From Falsiroseomonas oleicola (GTDB taxonomy: Bacteria > Pseudomonadota > Alphaproteobacteria > Acetobacterales > Acetobacteraceae), in assembly GCF_019029495.1 (NCBI RefSeq), contig NZ_JAERQM010000003.1:429098-493097 (forward strand): a stretch of 64,000 nt of DNA, read 5' to 3'. The number at the start of each line of letters is the position of its first letter. Within the stretch, counting starts at the first letter, position 1. The position numbers and the translations under genes were made by a program. A model generated the notes under the pieces. That model saw only the letters and a program-made list of their open reading frames with translations. It did no database searches and was not told the DNA's origin. This document shows, piece after piece, positions 1 to 8,127 of this stretch.

Positions 1-642
1 CGGCCACTTCGCCGCATGCAGGGCCGGAATGTCGTTGGTCGGGCGGGAATAGGGCACGGTAACCAGCGTACCGGCGCGCGTTGTCAGCAGCGTCGGTTGG
101 TCATCATGCGTCCAGTCCATGCTGTAGTCGAAGCCGGCCTCCGCCAGCAGGTCCGGCGTCACATGCGTCTGCGCCACCCAGGGGCCCATCCAGCCGCGCG
201 GCGCGCTGCCTTCCTCCGTCGCGATGCGGTCGCGGCATTGCGCGATCATTTCGCGCTCCTCCGCTTCGTTCATCTCGGACTGACGTTCGGCATTGGTGCG
301 CCCATGGCCCACGATTTCGTCGCCACGCGCGCGAAAGGCGGCGGCGACCTCCGGGCACAGATCGTAGATCGCGGTGTTCAGCAGCGCCGCCGCCGGAATC
401 GCAAGCTCGTCCAGCGCGTCGAGCAGGTTCCAGACACCGACGCGGTTGCCCCAATCCCGAAAACCGTAGTTCTGGACATCCGGCTCCGGTGATGGATTCA
501 CCAGCGGAATCCCCATGCCTTCCGCGAAGGGGAAGGCCTCCAGGTTCACCGCGACATGCACGGCCAGCCGCGCCCCGCCTGGCCAGTCCCAGGCCGGGCG
601 GTTCGTGATGGCGGAATAGGCGTAGCGGCCGTGCTGGCGCAT
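1..642 (-). CDS. PuuE-like polysaccharide deacetylase-fold protein (3' end outside window)
   Basis: The 214 visible codons look like the N-terminal two thirds of a NodB-fold protein of the PuuE/polysaccharide deacetylase group, with the family's NYGFRDWGNRVGVW stretch around residue 58. The aspartate pair expected in a metal-dependent NodB enzyme is replaced by VNLEAF, and the H-x3-H motif by GHGRTN, as in cofactor-independent allantoinase PuuE. Its ATG overlaps the stop of the upstream binding-protein gene (TGATG), so it is the last visible gene of a four-gene operon that includes an AllA-like lyase. That context supports a ring-opening amidohydrolase such as allantoinase. The substrate is inferred; an ordinary sugar deacetylase is less likely because the metal ligands are missing. 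Confidence 0.75.
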   Translation of the reverse strand, partial: MRQHGRYAYSAITNRPAWDWPGGARLAVHVAVNLEAFPFAEGMGIPLVNPSPEPDVQNYGFRDWGNRVGVWNLLDALDELAIPAAALLNTAIYDLCPEVAAAFRARGDEIVGHGRTNAERQSEMNEAEEREMIAQCRDRIATEEGSAPRGWMGPWVAQTHVTPDLLAEAGFDYSMDWTHDDQPTLLTTRAGTLVTVPYSRPTNDIPALHAAKWP

Positions 643-1661
643 CAGGCACCCATCGGCGGCAACATGCGGTCGGCTGCCGGCGGCAGGAACTGAGTCAGCA
701 TGAAGCTTTCGGCGGAAGGTGGGGTGGCGACGCCAAAGGCCTCGGCCATCGCCGTCACCATGGCAGCGGCGCGGGCGGGATCGACATGGCCCACGCCCTT
801 CTCCCGCGCTGTCGGCGTCAGCACGGCTTCGCGCATGATGAAGCGCATGCGCTCCGTCTCCAGCGGCACATCGGCCAGAGGCTCCCGCGCCCGCACCGCG
901 GCGATGGCGGCGGTGGGGTCGGTCAGCGCCTCCTTCAGCCCGGCGAGGGTGGCGCGCACGAAGCCGCGCACCATCTCCGGCTCTTTCGTCGCCAATTCTG
1001 CCGGCAGCAGCAGCGCATTGCCGAACACGTCCACGCCGTAGTCGTTGAAGCGGAACATGCGGATGTCCTGCTCCCTCTGCCCCAGGGCGCGTAGGTTGAA
1101 GAAGGCGCCGGAGACGAAGGCGGTGATGGCATCGGCCTCGCCCCGGTGCAGCATCGGCTCCCGCAACGGCGGCGCCACGGTGATCCAGGTGACATCGTCG
1201 GGCGCCAACCCGTTTGCCTTGGCGAAGACCGGGAACAGCACGCGACCGCTATCGCCCGCCGGCGCCGCGATGCGCTTGCCGCGCAGATCGGCCGGCGTCT
1301 CGATGCCCCGCCCCGCCACGGTGATGACGCTGGCCAGGGTGCGATCGAAATACTGGAACACATTGACCACGGTGCGGGCGGGGTGGTCGGCATTGTGCTT
1401 CACCACGGCGCCGGGATCGCCAAAGCCGATCTCCGCCGCGCCGGCCGCCAGCTTGGTGACGACATCGCCCGATCCGAAGCCGCGCTGAATGGTGACGTTC
1501 AGCCCCTCCCGCGCGAAATGGCCGCGCTCGGCGGCGAGGAACCAGGCGGCGTGGTAGCCCTGCGGCGTCCAGTCCAGCATCAGCCGCAGCGCGCGCGGCT
1601 GGGCCAGTGCGGGTGTTGCGAGCAGCGCGCCTGTGGCGGCCAGGAAGCTACGGCGTTGCAT
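642..1661 (-). CDS. ABC transporter substrate-binding protein, NMT1/THI5-like
   Basis: A 339-residue periplasmic binding protein. The N-terminus QRRSFLAATGALLATPALAQ has twin arginines and an AxA-type cleavage site, suggesting Tat or Sec export. The mature start (LRLMLDWTPQGYHAAWFLAA) and GFGSGDVVTKLAAG are typical of the SsuA/THI5-like family that binds thiamine-pyrimidine precursors, sulfonates, hydantoins and related small molecules. It lies 11 bases after the AllA-like gene and overlaps the PuuE-like gene, so the ligand is probably a purine or pyrimidine derivative (inference). No permease or ATPase gene is visible; they may lie left of the window. Confidence 0.85.
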   Translation of the reverse strand: MQRRSFLAATGALLATPALAQPRALRLMLDWTPQGYHAAWFLAAERGHFAREGLNVTIQRGFGSGDVVTKLAAGAAEIGFGDPGAVVKHNADHPARTVVNVFQYFDRTLASVITVAGRGIETPADLRGKRIAAPAGDSGRVLFPVFAKANGLAPDDVTWITVAPPLREPMLHRGEADAITAFVSGAFFNLRALGQREQDIRMFRFNDYGVDVFGNALLLPAELATKEPEMVRGFVRATLAGLKEALTDPTAAIAAVRAREPLADVPLETERMRFIMREAVLTPTAREKGVGHVDPARAAAMVTAMAEAFGVATPPSAESFMLTQFLPPAADRMLPPMGA

Positions 1662-1672
1662 CTGCTTTCTCC

Positions 1673-2149
1673 TCAGGCGGCGATGGAGAGGGCGACACCG
1701 AATTGCGTGTCGATGCGCACGGTGTCGTGGTCGGTCTCGTTGGTGTCCGACAGTTCAAGGTTGAAGAAGTCCTGGCGCGTCGCGGTGAAGAAGGGCCCGG
1801 CATGCCAGGTGCCGCGATGCAGGCACAGCGCGGTGCCGCCGGGGATGCGGAAGCAGGTGATGCCCTCCGCCGTCAGCGGCACCTCCGCCGGCGCAAGGCC
1901 GATGAACCAGTCGGCGCCATCGGTGGAGGCCAGGCACTGCGTCACGCGCAGATGCCGCGTGATGCCGCGGATCAGCAGCGGCCGGTGCGGCAGGCGCATG
2001 ATGTAGAAGCGCGGCGTGCCCTGCGTCAGGTCCAGCGTGGCGTCCTGCGCGCCGAAGGGCGTGCCGTCCTCGCCCGGCAGCACCAGTGTGCCGAAGGGGG
2101 CGATGGTCTCCGGCGTGGCGTCGACGGGGGTGGTCAGGATCGTGTTCAT
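1673..2149 (-). CDS. allA: ureidoglycolate lyase-like protein (AllA family)
   Basis: A 158-residue cupin-fold protein that looks full length for AllA, which splits ureidoglycolate into glyoxylate and urea at the end of allantoin breakdown. The family's NVWHHPL-like block appears as RGTWHAGPFF near residue 115, followed by FFNLELSDTNETDHDTV, resembling the VTDFLTIDRG end of E. coli AllA. The ATG overlaps the stop of the upstream oxidoreductase gene by four bases (ATGA), implying translational coupling. With a PuuE-like protein two genes downstream, an allantoin/ureide pathway is the simplest reading. Other AllA-like cupins of unknown substrate exist. Confidence 0.75.
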   Translation of the reverse strand: MNTILTTPVDATPETIAPFGTLVLPGEDGTPFGAQDATLDLTQGTPRFYIMRLPHRPLLIRGITRHLRVTQCLASTDGADWFIGLAPAEVPLTAEGITCFRIPGGTALCLHRGTWHAGPFFTATRQDFFNLELSDTNETDHDTVRIDTQFGVALSIAA

Positions 2150-3588
2150 GCGGCGACGGTCTCCGGCAGGTCGAAGGGGGCGAGTTCGGCATGGTCGCCG
2201 TGCAGGAAATGCGCCCAGTCGCTGTCCTGCTGGTCGAGGAACAGCCGGCGCTTCACGCCTTCCACCAGGCGCGGCAGCGCGTATTTCATGCCGCTGACGC
2301 TGGCCGCGACCGGGCCGAGGCTGAGCGAGGCGGCGCCGGTGATGCTGAAGACGCGGGTGACCCAGGGCGCCGCGCCCGCCACCTTCTCCTGAAACCCGCC
2401 GAGGCGGTCGAGATAGGGTTGGCGCAGCATGCGGGGTTCCGCCGCATCGGCCGGCGGCGTGAAGCGGTCGCCCCAGACCGCGATCTCCGGCACCAGCGCC
2501 GCATATTCAGGACAGAGCGACATGTCGGAGAGGAAGCCGGTGGCGATCACCAGCCGGTCGAAGACCTGGCGGCGGCCATTGCCTTCCACCACGATCTCGC
2601 TGCCGGTCCAGCGCACGGAATCCCAGGGCATGCCGGTGGCGATGCGGAAGCCCGGCAGGGCGATGGCGGTGTCGAAGGTGGGCTGCGGCGGTGGCTGGCC
2701 GATGCGGCGCAGGCGCATCGCATAGGCCCATTTCACGGCATCCGGCAGATCGACGTAATGCGCCAGGAAGCCGGCGCTTTCCATCCAGCGGCGCGGATTG
2801 TCGCGCGGCACTTCGGGGCGACGGATGCAGATGGTGGCGGTGGCGGCGCCGGCCTGAAGCGCCGTGATGGCGACGTCGAAGGCGGTGGCGCCGGCGCCGA
2901 GCACGCCGACGCGTTCGCCCGCGAAGCCCGCCGGGTCCAGCATGTCATTGGCATGCAGCACGCGCCCTTCCGGCAGGGCGCCGGCGATCTCCGGCGGAAT
3001 CACATGGCCGCCGCTGCCGCCCGATCCGGTGGCCATCACCACGCTGCGGGCGTGGCACAGCAGCGGCCCGTCCGGCGTCTCGAAACGCAGCGCCAGCAGG
3101 GTGCCACCCTCCACTGGCTCCATCGCCACCAGCCGATGGTGATTGCGCACCGGCAGGTCCATCACCCGGCGGAGCCAGTTGAGATAATCCATCCAGGCGG
3201 TGCGCGGCACGCGGTACATCGCTTCCCAGCCCTCGGCGCCGTGCTGCGCCTCCCACCAGGCCCGGAAGCTGGCGGCGGGCAGGCCGCCATCCGGGCCGGT
3301 CAGGTCCTTGGGCGTCCGCAGCATGGCCATGCGGCCGAAGGTCACCCAGGGGCCCTCGCGCCCCACCGGCGCGGCGTCGAAGATGCCGATCCGCGTCACT
3401 TGTTCGCGGCGCAGGGCGGCGGCGGTGGCCAGGCCGTACATGCCGCTGCCGATGATGGCGCAGTCCAGGATGTCGGCGCCTTTCGACGCCACCCAGGGCG
3501 CGGCGGGATAGGCGAGCAATTCCATCTGCCGCGCCAATTGGCGCTCCAGCTCGGCCAGGGATGTGGCCAGGACAGGGGGTGTGGTCAC
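2146..3588 (-). CDS. FAD/NAD(P)-binding oxidoreductase, flavin monooxygenase-like
   Basis: A 480-residue two-dinucleotide-fold flavoprotein. The FAD motif GSGMYG is at about residue 47 and a second GAGATA motif, expected to bind NAD(P)H, near residue 215. The segment FGRMAMLRTPKDLTGPDG and the ATGF motif near residue 365 fit the class B monooxygenase/lysine N-hydroxylase-like superfamily. I chose GTG 3588 because a GGAG Shine-Dalgarno sits about seven bases upstream and the family N-terminus begins there; a reading frame stays open to 4191, but that extension has no conserved sequence. It is the first gene of the minus-strand operon. A hydroxylation or oxidation step in the ureide pathway is plausible but unproven. 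Confidence 0.7.
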   Translation of the reverse strand: MTTPPVLATSLAELERQLARQMELLAYPAAPWVASKGADILDCAIIGSGMYGLATAAALRREQVTRIGIFDAAPVGREGPWVTFGRMAMLRTPKDLTGPDGGLPAASFRAWWEAQHGAEGWEAMYRVPRTAWMDYLNWLRRVMDLPVRNHHRLVAMEPVEGGTLLALRFETPDGPLLCHARSVVMATGSGGSGGHVIPPEIAGALPEGRVLHANDMLDPAGFAGERVGVLGAGATAFDVAITALQAGAATATICIRRPEVPRDNPRRWMESAGFLAHYVDLPDAVKWAYAMRLRRIGQPPPQPTFDTAIALPGFRIATGMPWDSVRWTGSEIVVEGNGRRQVFDRLVIATGFLSDMSLCPEYAALVPEIAVWGDRFTPPADAAEPRMLRQPYLDRLGGFQEKVAGAAPWVTRVFSITGAASLSLGPVAASVSGMKYALPRLVEGVKRRLFLDQQDSDWAHFLHGDHAELAPFDLPETVAA

Positions 3589-4003
3589 GCGGGTCTCCGC
3601 GATGGGGAAGGGGGCAGGCAGGGCGCAATGCGGCGGCCGCGCGACCCGGTACGGGGCGCGACGGCGCTGGGTCAGGCCGTTGGTCGCCACCGGCCGCGGG
3701 CGCGGGCCAGCCCATGCGCGCGCGGCGGCCGGCCCGGGCGCCTGGGGCGTCCGGCAGCGGCATTGCGGCAAGGGGGCCAGCGCTTCATGTTTTTGGGCGT
3801 CGCAAATGTCATGCCAATTGCTGGCGCTTGGCGGCGCAAGGCCTGCTTGCATCATCTGGCGCGGCTTTCGGCAATGCCGTCGCCGCTTTGCCTGAACGGC
3901 GTGCAGAACAGCGGCGATGTTCCGTGCCTGCCCGCATATTGACCGATTGCGCCGCGCGCCGCGCGCCCGATAGGCTCCCCGACCGAACAGGGAGACATCC
4001 GCC
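3589..4003. other. divergent intergenic region (415 bases)
   Basis: This non-coding stretch separates the minus-strand ureide operon from the plus-strand binding-protein gene, so it should hold both promoters. The only clear signal is a GGGAGA Shine-Dalgarno at about 3989-3994, before ATG 4004. I see no strong palindrome, RNA gene or terminator. Open frames crossing it in several directions are effects of high GC content. Confidence 0.5.
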
Positions 4004-5602
4004 ATGCAAGTTGCACGCTTCATGGGGCGCGGCCTCGGGCTGGCCCGCCGCGCCTTGCTCGGCATGGCGCTGGCATTCGGCGCCGCCTCGGCCTCGGCGC
4101 AGGACCTGACCATCGGCGTGCGCTCCGGCCCGCTGTCGATCGACCCGCATTTCTCCTCCGCCGGGCAGCACGCCTCCGCCCTGCGCAACATCTTCGATGC
4201 GCTGGTGCGCCGCAGCGCGGATATGGAGCTTCAGCCGAACCTCGCTTTGTCCTGGCGCTCCATCGACACGACCACCTGGGAATTCGCCCTGCGCCGCGAT
4301 GTGCGCTGGCACGACGGCACGCCCTTCACGGCGGCCGATGTGAAGTTCTCGGTGGAACGCATCCCGACCGTGGTGGCCGGCACCGGTGGCCTCGCCGCCT
4401 ATGTGCGCAGCATCAAATCCGCCGAGGTGGTGGACGACCACACCGTCCGCTTCACCACCCATGGCCCGGCACCGACTTTGGTGGCGGAGCTGGACCGCGT
4501 CTTCATCGTGCAGGCGCGCGCGGCGCAGGGGGCGGACAATGCCACCTTCCGCGCCGGGACGGCGGCCGTCGGCACCGGCCCCTATCGCTACGTTTCGTGG
4601 GAACCGCGTGGCGACCTGGTCCTGGAACGCTTCGATGGCTACTGGGGCGAGCGTCCCGCCCATGGCCGCGTGACCTTCCGCGAGATCGGCAATGACAGCG
4701 CCCGCGTCTCCGCTTTGCTGGCGGGCGATGTCGATGTCATCAACTACGTCCCGCCCTCCGCCGTCTCGACCCTCGCGCGGAATGCGCAGGTGGCGGTGGT
4801 GCAGGCGCCCTCCATCTACGTCTTCCTGCTGCATCCGGATGGCCGCGACCAGTCGCCCCTGGTGACCGACAACGAAGGCAAGCCCTTCGCGGTCAGCCCG
4901 TTCCGCGATGTGCGGGTGCGCCGTGCCCTGTCGCTGTCCATCAACCGCCAGGGCATGGCGCGGAACATCATGGAAGGCCTGGCGGAGCCGGCGAATACGC
5001 CGCTGCCGGCCAGCTTCTTCGGCGTACCCCCCAATGCCCGGACGCTGCGCTACGACCCGGCCGAGGCGCGCCGGCTGCTGGCGGAGGCCGGCTATCCGCG
5101 CGGCTTCAAGGTGCAGCTGCATTGCACGAACGACCGCTTTGCCGGCGATGCACGGGTCTGCGCCGCGCTCGGCCAGTCCCTGGCGCAGATCGGCATCACG
5201 GCGGAGGTGAATGCGCTGCCGACCTCGGTCTATTTCACCAACTACACGCGCGGCGATTTCAGCCTGGCGATGAATGGCTGGGGCACGCTGACCGGCGATG
5301 CCACCTATATGCTGGCTTCCCTGCTGCACACGCGCGGTGTCGATCCGCGCTTCGGCACCTTCAACCGCATGCGCTATTCCAACCCCGCGATCGATGCCGT
5401 GACGCGGGAGAGCCTGGCGGCGATGGAGGAGGGCCAGCGCCGCGCCATCCTGGAACGCGGCATCGGCACGATCATGGAGGAGCATGCGATCATTCCGATC
5501 GTGACGCTTTCCGCGGTCTGGGCGGTGAATGCCCGGCGGGTCAGCTTCACCGCGCGGATGGATGAGGAGACGCTGGCGGCTTCCGTCCGCCCGGCGCCCT
5601 GA
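4004..5602 (+). CDS. ABC transporter substrate-binding protein, peptide/nickel family 5
   Basis: A 532-residue binding protein of the DppA/OppA type (SBP_bac_5). It has a long signal peptide ending ASASAQ near residue 33, then the family pattern SGPLSIDPHFSSA, a FALRRDVRWHDGTPFTAADV block near residue 95 and FRDVRVRRALSLSINR near residue 300. It should capture an oligopeptide, dipeptide or similar solute in the periplasm. It stands alone: no permease or ATPase genes follow, and the next gene is a sigma factor, so it probably works with a transporter encoded elsewhere. A GGGAGA ribosome site precedes the ATG. Confidence 0.88.
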   Translation: MQVARFMGRGLGLARRALLGMALAFGAASASAQDLTIGVRSGPLSIDPHFSSAGQHASALRNIFDALVRRSADMELQPNLALSWRSIDTTTWEFALRRDVRWHDGTPFTAADVKFSVERIPTVVAGTGGLAAYVRSIKSAEVVDDHTVRFTTHGPAPTLVAELDRVFIVQARAAQGADNATFRAGTAAVGTGPYRYVSWEPRGDLVLERFDGYWGERPAHGRVTFREIGNDSARVSALLAGDVDVINYVPPSAVSTLARNAQVAVVQAPSIYVFLLHPDGRDQSPLVTDNEGKPFAVSPFRDVRVRRALSLSINRQGMARNIMEGLAEPANTPLPASFFGVPPNARTLRYDPAEARRLLAEAGYPRGFKVQLHCTNDRFAGDARVCAALGQSLAQIGITAEVNALPTSVYFTNYTRGDFSLAMNGWGTLTGDATYMLASLLHTRGVDPRFGTFNRMRYSNPAIDAVTRESLAAMEEGQRRAILERGIGTIMEEHAIIPIVTLSAVWAVNARRVSFTARMDEETLAASVRPAP

Positions 5603-5680
5603 TCGCCGCCCCGCCTTCCCGGAGCCAAGCTTCCCAAAGTGGGTTGCCTGTGGCGCCTGGGCGTGGCCATCTGCCGGCCA

Positions 5681-6220
5681 ATGGACGCCGAAACGGACCT
5701 CGCCCCGCTGCTTTCCGCCGTCGCCGGCGGCGATCGTACCGCTTTGCGGGCGATCTATGAGCGGCAGGCGACGCGCCTGTTCGGCGTGGCCAATGCCATT
5801 CTGCGCGACCGGGATGCGGCCGCCGATGCGATGCAGGACGCCTTCCTGCGCATCGCCGGGCGCGCCGGCCAGTTCGACCCGGAGCGTGGCACGCCGGAGG
5901 CCTGGCTCGCCGCCATCGTCCGCTACGCCGCGCTGGACCTGGCCCGGTCCCGTGGCCGCGAAATCCCCACCGACGACCCCGCCTTGGGCGACCAGCCGGT
6001 GCCGGCGGAGGCGCTGGACCGGGTGGAAAGCAGCGCCGAGGGCCGCCGCCTGCGCCAGTGCCTGGCGACGCTGGAGGAGCGCAACCGGCGCGGCATCGTG
6101 CTGGCCTTCGTGCACGGGCTGAGCCATGCGCAGATCGCGGCGCGGCTGGAACTGCCGCTGGGCACGGTCAAGGCCTGGATCCGGCGCGGCCTGTTGCGCC
6201 TGCGGGAGTGCCTGGCATGA
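5681..6220 (+). CDS. ECF-family RNA polymerase sigma factor
   Basis: A 179-residue sigma-70 family protein with only regions 2 and 4. Region 2 includes YERQATRLFGVANAILRDRD and DAMQDAFLRIAGRA; region 4 carries the helix-turn-helix GLSHAQIAARLELPLGTVKA near the C-terminus. ATG 5681 (MDAETDL) was chosen over an upstream start at 5639, which adds 14 unconserved residues. The stop overlaps the start of an RskA-type anti-sigma gene (ATGA), the usual arrangement in which membrane-held anti-sigma sequesters the sigma factor. The pairing suggests an envelope or oxidative stress regulon of the SigK/RskA type. Confidence 0.9.
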   Translation: MDAETDLAPLLSAVAGGDRTALRAIYERQATRLFGVANAILRDRDAAADAMQDAFLRIAGRAGQFDPERGTPEAWLAAIVRYAALDLARSRGREIPTDDPALGDQPVPAEALDRVESSAEGRRLRQCLATLEERNRRGIVLAFVHGLSHAQIAARLELPLGTVKAWIRRGLLRLRECLA

Positions 6221-6912
6221 ACCTCGCCAGCCTCACCCCCGAGGAACGCGACGCCCTCGCCGCCGAATATGTGCTCGGCACGCTGGAGGCGCGGGAGGCC
6301 CGGGCGGTCGCCGCCGCGCTGCCGGGCGATGCCGCTTTGGCCGAGGCCGTGGCGATGTGGGAGGCGCGGCTGGCGCCGCTGACCATGCTCGCCCCGCCCG
6401 AGGCCCCGCCGCCCGGGCTGTGGGACCGCATCGCCGCGGCGCTGGATCCGAAGCCGGTTGTAAAGCCGAAATCCTGGCTGGCCGGGCTGCTCGACCCTTG
6501 GCGGATCGGCGCCATCGGCGGCACCGCCGTGGCGGCGACCCTCGCCGCCTTCATCCTGCTGCGGCCGGAACCCGCGCCGCGCATGATGACCGTGCTGCTG
6601 ACCGATCGCGACCAACCGGCCTGGCTGGTGGAGGCCGACCAGGGCGGGCTGCGCCTCGCCTCGCTCAACCCGCGCCCGGCGCCGGAAGGCCGGGCGCTGC
6701 AGCTCTGGGCGCTGCCGCAGGGCGCCACCGCGCCGACCTCGCTGGGCCTGATCCCGGCCGAGGGGCGCATCAGCGTCGCCCCGCAGGTGATCCAGCCGAG
6801 CCCGGGCATGCTGATCGAGATCACGGTGGAACCGCCGGGCGGTTCGCCCACCGGCCGCCCGACCGGGCCGATCCTGTTCATCGGCCGCCTGGCGCCCGCC
6901 ACCGGAAGCTGA
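6217..6912 (+). CDS. anti-sigma factor, RskA family
   Basis: A 231-residue single-pass membrane protein. The N-terminal cytoplasmic part has the anti-sigma motif YVLGTLEAREARAVAAAL around residue 20 and LWDRIAAAL near residue 70. One transmembrane helix (IGAIGGTAVAATLAAFILL) lies at about residues 99-117, followed by an RskA periplasmic domain with LQLWALPQG and ISVAPQVIQPSPGMLIEITV. It should bind and inhibit the upstream ECF sigma factor, being coupled to it by a four-base ATGA overlap, and release it after signal-triggered proteolysis. Confidence 0.9.
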   Translation: MNLASLTPEERDALAAEYVLGTLEAREARAVAAALPGDAALAEAVAMWEARLAPLTMLAPPEAPPPGLWDRIAAALDPKPVVKPKSWLAGLLDPWRIGAIGGTAVAATLAAFILLRPEPAPRMMTVLLTDRDQPAWLVEADQGGLRLASLNPRPAPEGRALQLWALPQGATAPTSLGLIPAEGRISVAPQVIQPSPGMLIEITVEPPGGSPTGRPTGPILFIGRLAPATGS

Positions 6913-7007
6913 TTCTTTTCGCGGCCGGCTGCATCCAGCCGCGCCCGCCCTCCGTAACGCCTGCATCGGGGCCGCCAAGGCCTCGCAGCATACGGAGAGA
7001 CGAATCA

Positions 7008-7829
7008 ATGTCACCGACCCTTCGCACAGCCCTTGCCGCCGCCGCCCTTCTGACCGGCGGTGCCGTCGCTGCCGAGGCCGCGACGCTGATCGGCCTGACC
7101 GCCGACAACCGCCTGGTCCGCATCGACAGTGACACCCGCCAGGCCAGCGCGCCGGTGCGCGTGACCGGCGCCGAGGGCCGCCTGCTCGGCATAGACCAGC
7201 GGCCGCAGAACGGCATGCTCTATGGCGTGACCGATGCCGGCCAGATCGTGACCATCGACCCGATGAGCGGCCGCGCCACCCAGGTCTCCCGCCTCAACAT
7301 GCCCTTCGAGAGCGGTGGCCGCGCCGTGGTGGACTTCAACCCGGCAGCCAACCGCCTGCGCCTGATGGGCATGAGCGGCGTGAATTTCCGGGTGAATGTC
7401 GAGACCGGCGAAGTGGTGCGCGACGGCCAGCTCAAATACCAGGATGGTTCGGCGCAGGCCGGCACCACGCCGCGCGTCACCGCCGGGGCCTATACCAACA
7501 GCGTGGCGCCGCCCGCCGGTGCGCCGGCCGCGGGCCAGCCCGGCGCGCCGACCACCACGCTCTATACGATCGACACGCTGCTCGGCAGCTACAACCTTCA
7601 GGCGCCGCCGAATGACGGCGTGCAGCAGGTGAAGGGCATGCTGGGCATGACCCTGCCGGTGCAGGTCGGCTTCGACATCCTGTCGAATGGCACGGGCGGC
7701 AATATGGGCTTCGTCCTGGCCGGCAATACGCTGCATTCCATCAATCTGGAGAATGGCGGCCTGACCGCCATGGGTGCCGTCACCGGCCTGCCGGATGGCG
7801 AGATCCTCGACATCGCCGCGATGCGCTGA
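7008..7829 (+). CDS. exported DUF4394 domain protein
   Basis: A 273-residue secreted protein with a signal peptide ending AAEAAT near residue 26. The rest matches DUF4394: IGLTADNRLVRIDSD, LLGIDQRPQNGMLYGV, VDFNPAANRLRLMG and LYTIDTLLGSYNLQ, an arrangement that suggests a beta-propeller. An insertion rich in Pro, Ala and Gly interrupts the middle (about residue 165). GGAGAG stands eight bases before the ATG. It follows the sigma/anti-sigma pair after 95 bases and is a natural candidate target of that sigma factor, though I found no matching promoter pair. Molecular function is unknown. Confidence 0.8.
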   Translation: MSPTLRTALAAAALLTGGAVAAEAATLIGLTADNRLVRIDSDTRQASAPVRVTGAEGRLLGIDQRPQNGMLYGVTDAGQIVTIDPMSGRATQVSRLNMPFESGGRAVVDFNPAANRLRLMGMSGVNFRVNVETGEVVRDGQLKYQDGSAQAGTTPRVTAGAYTNSVAPPAGAPAAGQPGAPTTTLYTIDTLLGSYNLQAPPNDGVQQVKGMLGMTLPVQVGFDILSNGTGGNMGFVLAGNTLHSINLENGGLTAMGAVTGLPDGEILDIAAMR

Positions 7830-7942
7830 ATTCCCCTCCCGGCACATCGCAGGCGTCGCCGCCGTCGCGCATCCGCGCGGCGGCGGTGTTTTTTGCGCGC
7901 TCGATCTGGACAGCGCCGCGACTTGCGTCGATGGCTGGCTGC

Positions 7943-8104
7943 GAGACCGTTTGAGAACACCGGCGGGTCGGTCCTGCGGTGCTTTTCCGCCCCTGCGGCG
8001 TTCCCGTATGCGGCCGATGCAACCAGCATCGGCCGCATACGGCGCCTGGCAGGGACGAAAAATCACCTGCCGGACCTCAGCCACCGGCATTCTCAAACGG
8101 TCTC
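7943..8104. repeat. 162-bp near-perfect inverted repeat (MITE- or BIME-like)
   Basis: A long palindrome fills most of the gap between two genes. The inner stem is perfect: CGTATGCGGCCGATGC at 8005-8020, a five-base loop AACCA, and its exact complement at 8026-8041. The outer ends are also perfect: GAGACCGTTTGAGAA at 7943-7957 pairs with TTCTCAAACGGTCTC at 8090-8104. The 47 bases between pair imperfectly throughout. Pairing stops sharply at both ends. No T-run follows, so it is not a standard terminator. It could be a mobile palindromic repeat or a structured 5' leader of the next gene, whose GGGGAG ribosome site starts only eight bases beyond. Confidence 0.85.
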
Positions 8105-8127
8105 TGACAAGGGGAGATCAATCGGCC

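Noticed and set aside
2086-3942. 618-codon plus-strand frame over the FAD oxidoreductase
   Set aside because: His/Gly/Ala-rich composition typical of an antisense shadow; the minus-strand product has intact dinucleotide-binding motifs.
3589-4191. N-terminal extension of the FAD oxidoreductase by about 200 codons
   Set aside because: Low-complexity Arg/Pro/Ala sequence that would overlap the start of the divergent binding-protein gene; GTG 3588 has a good ribosome site.
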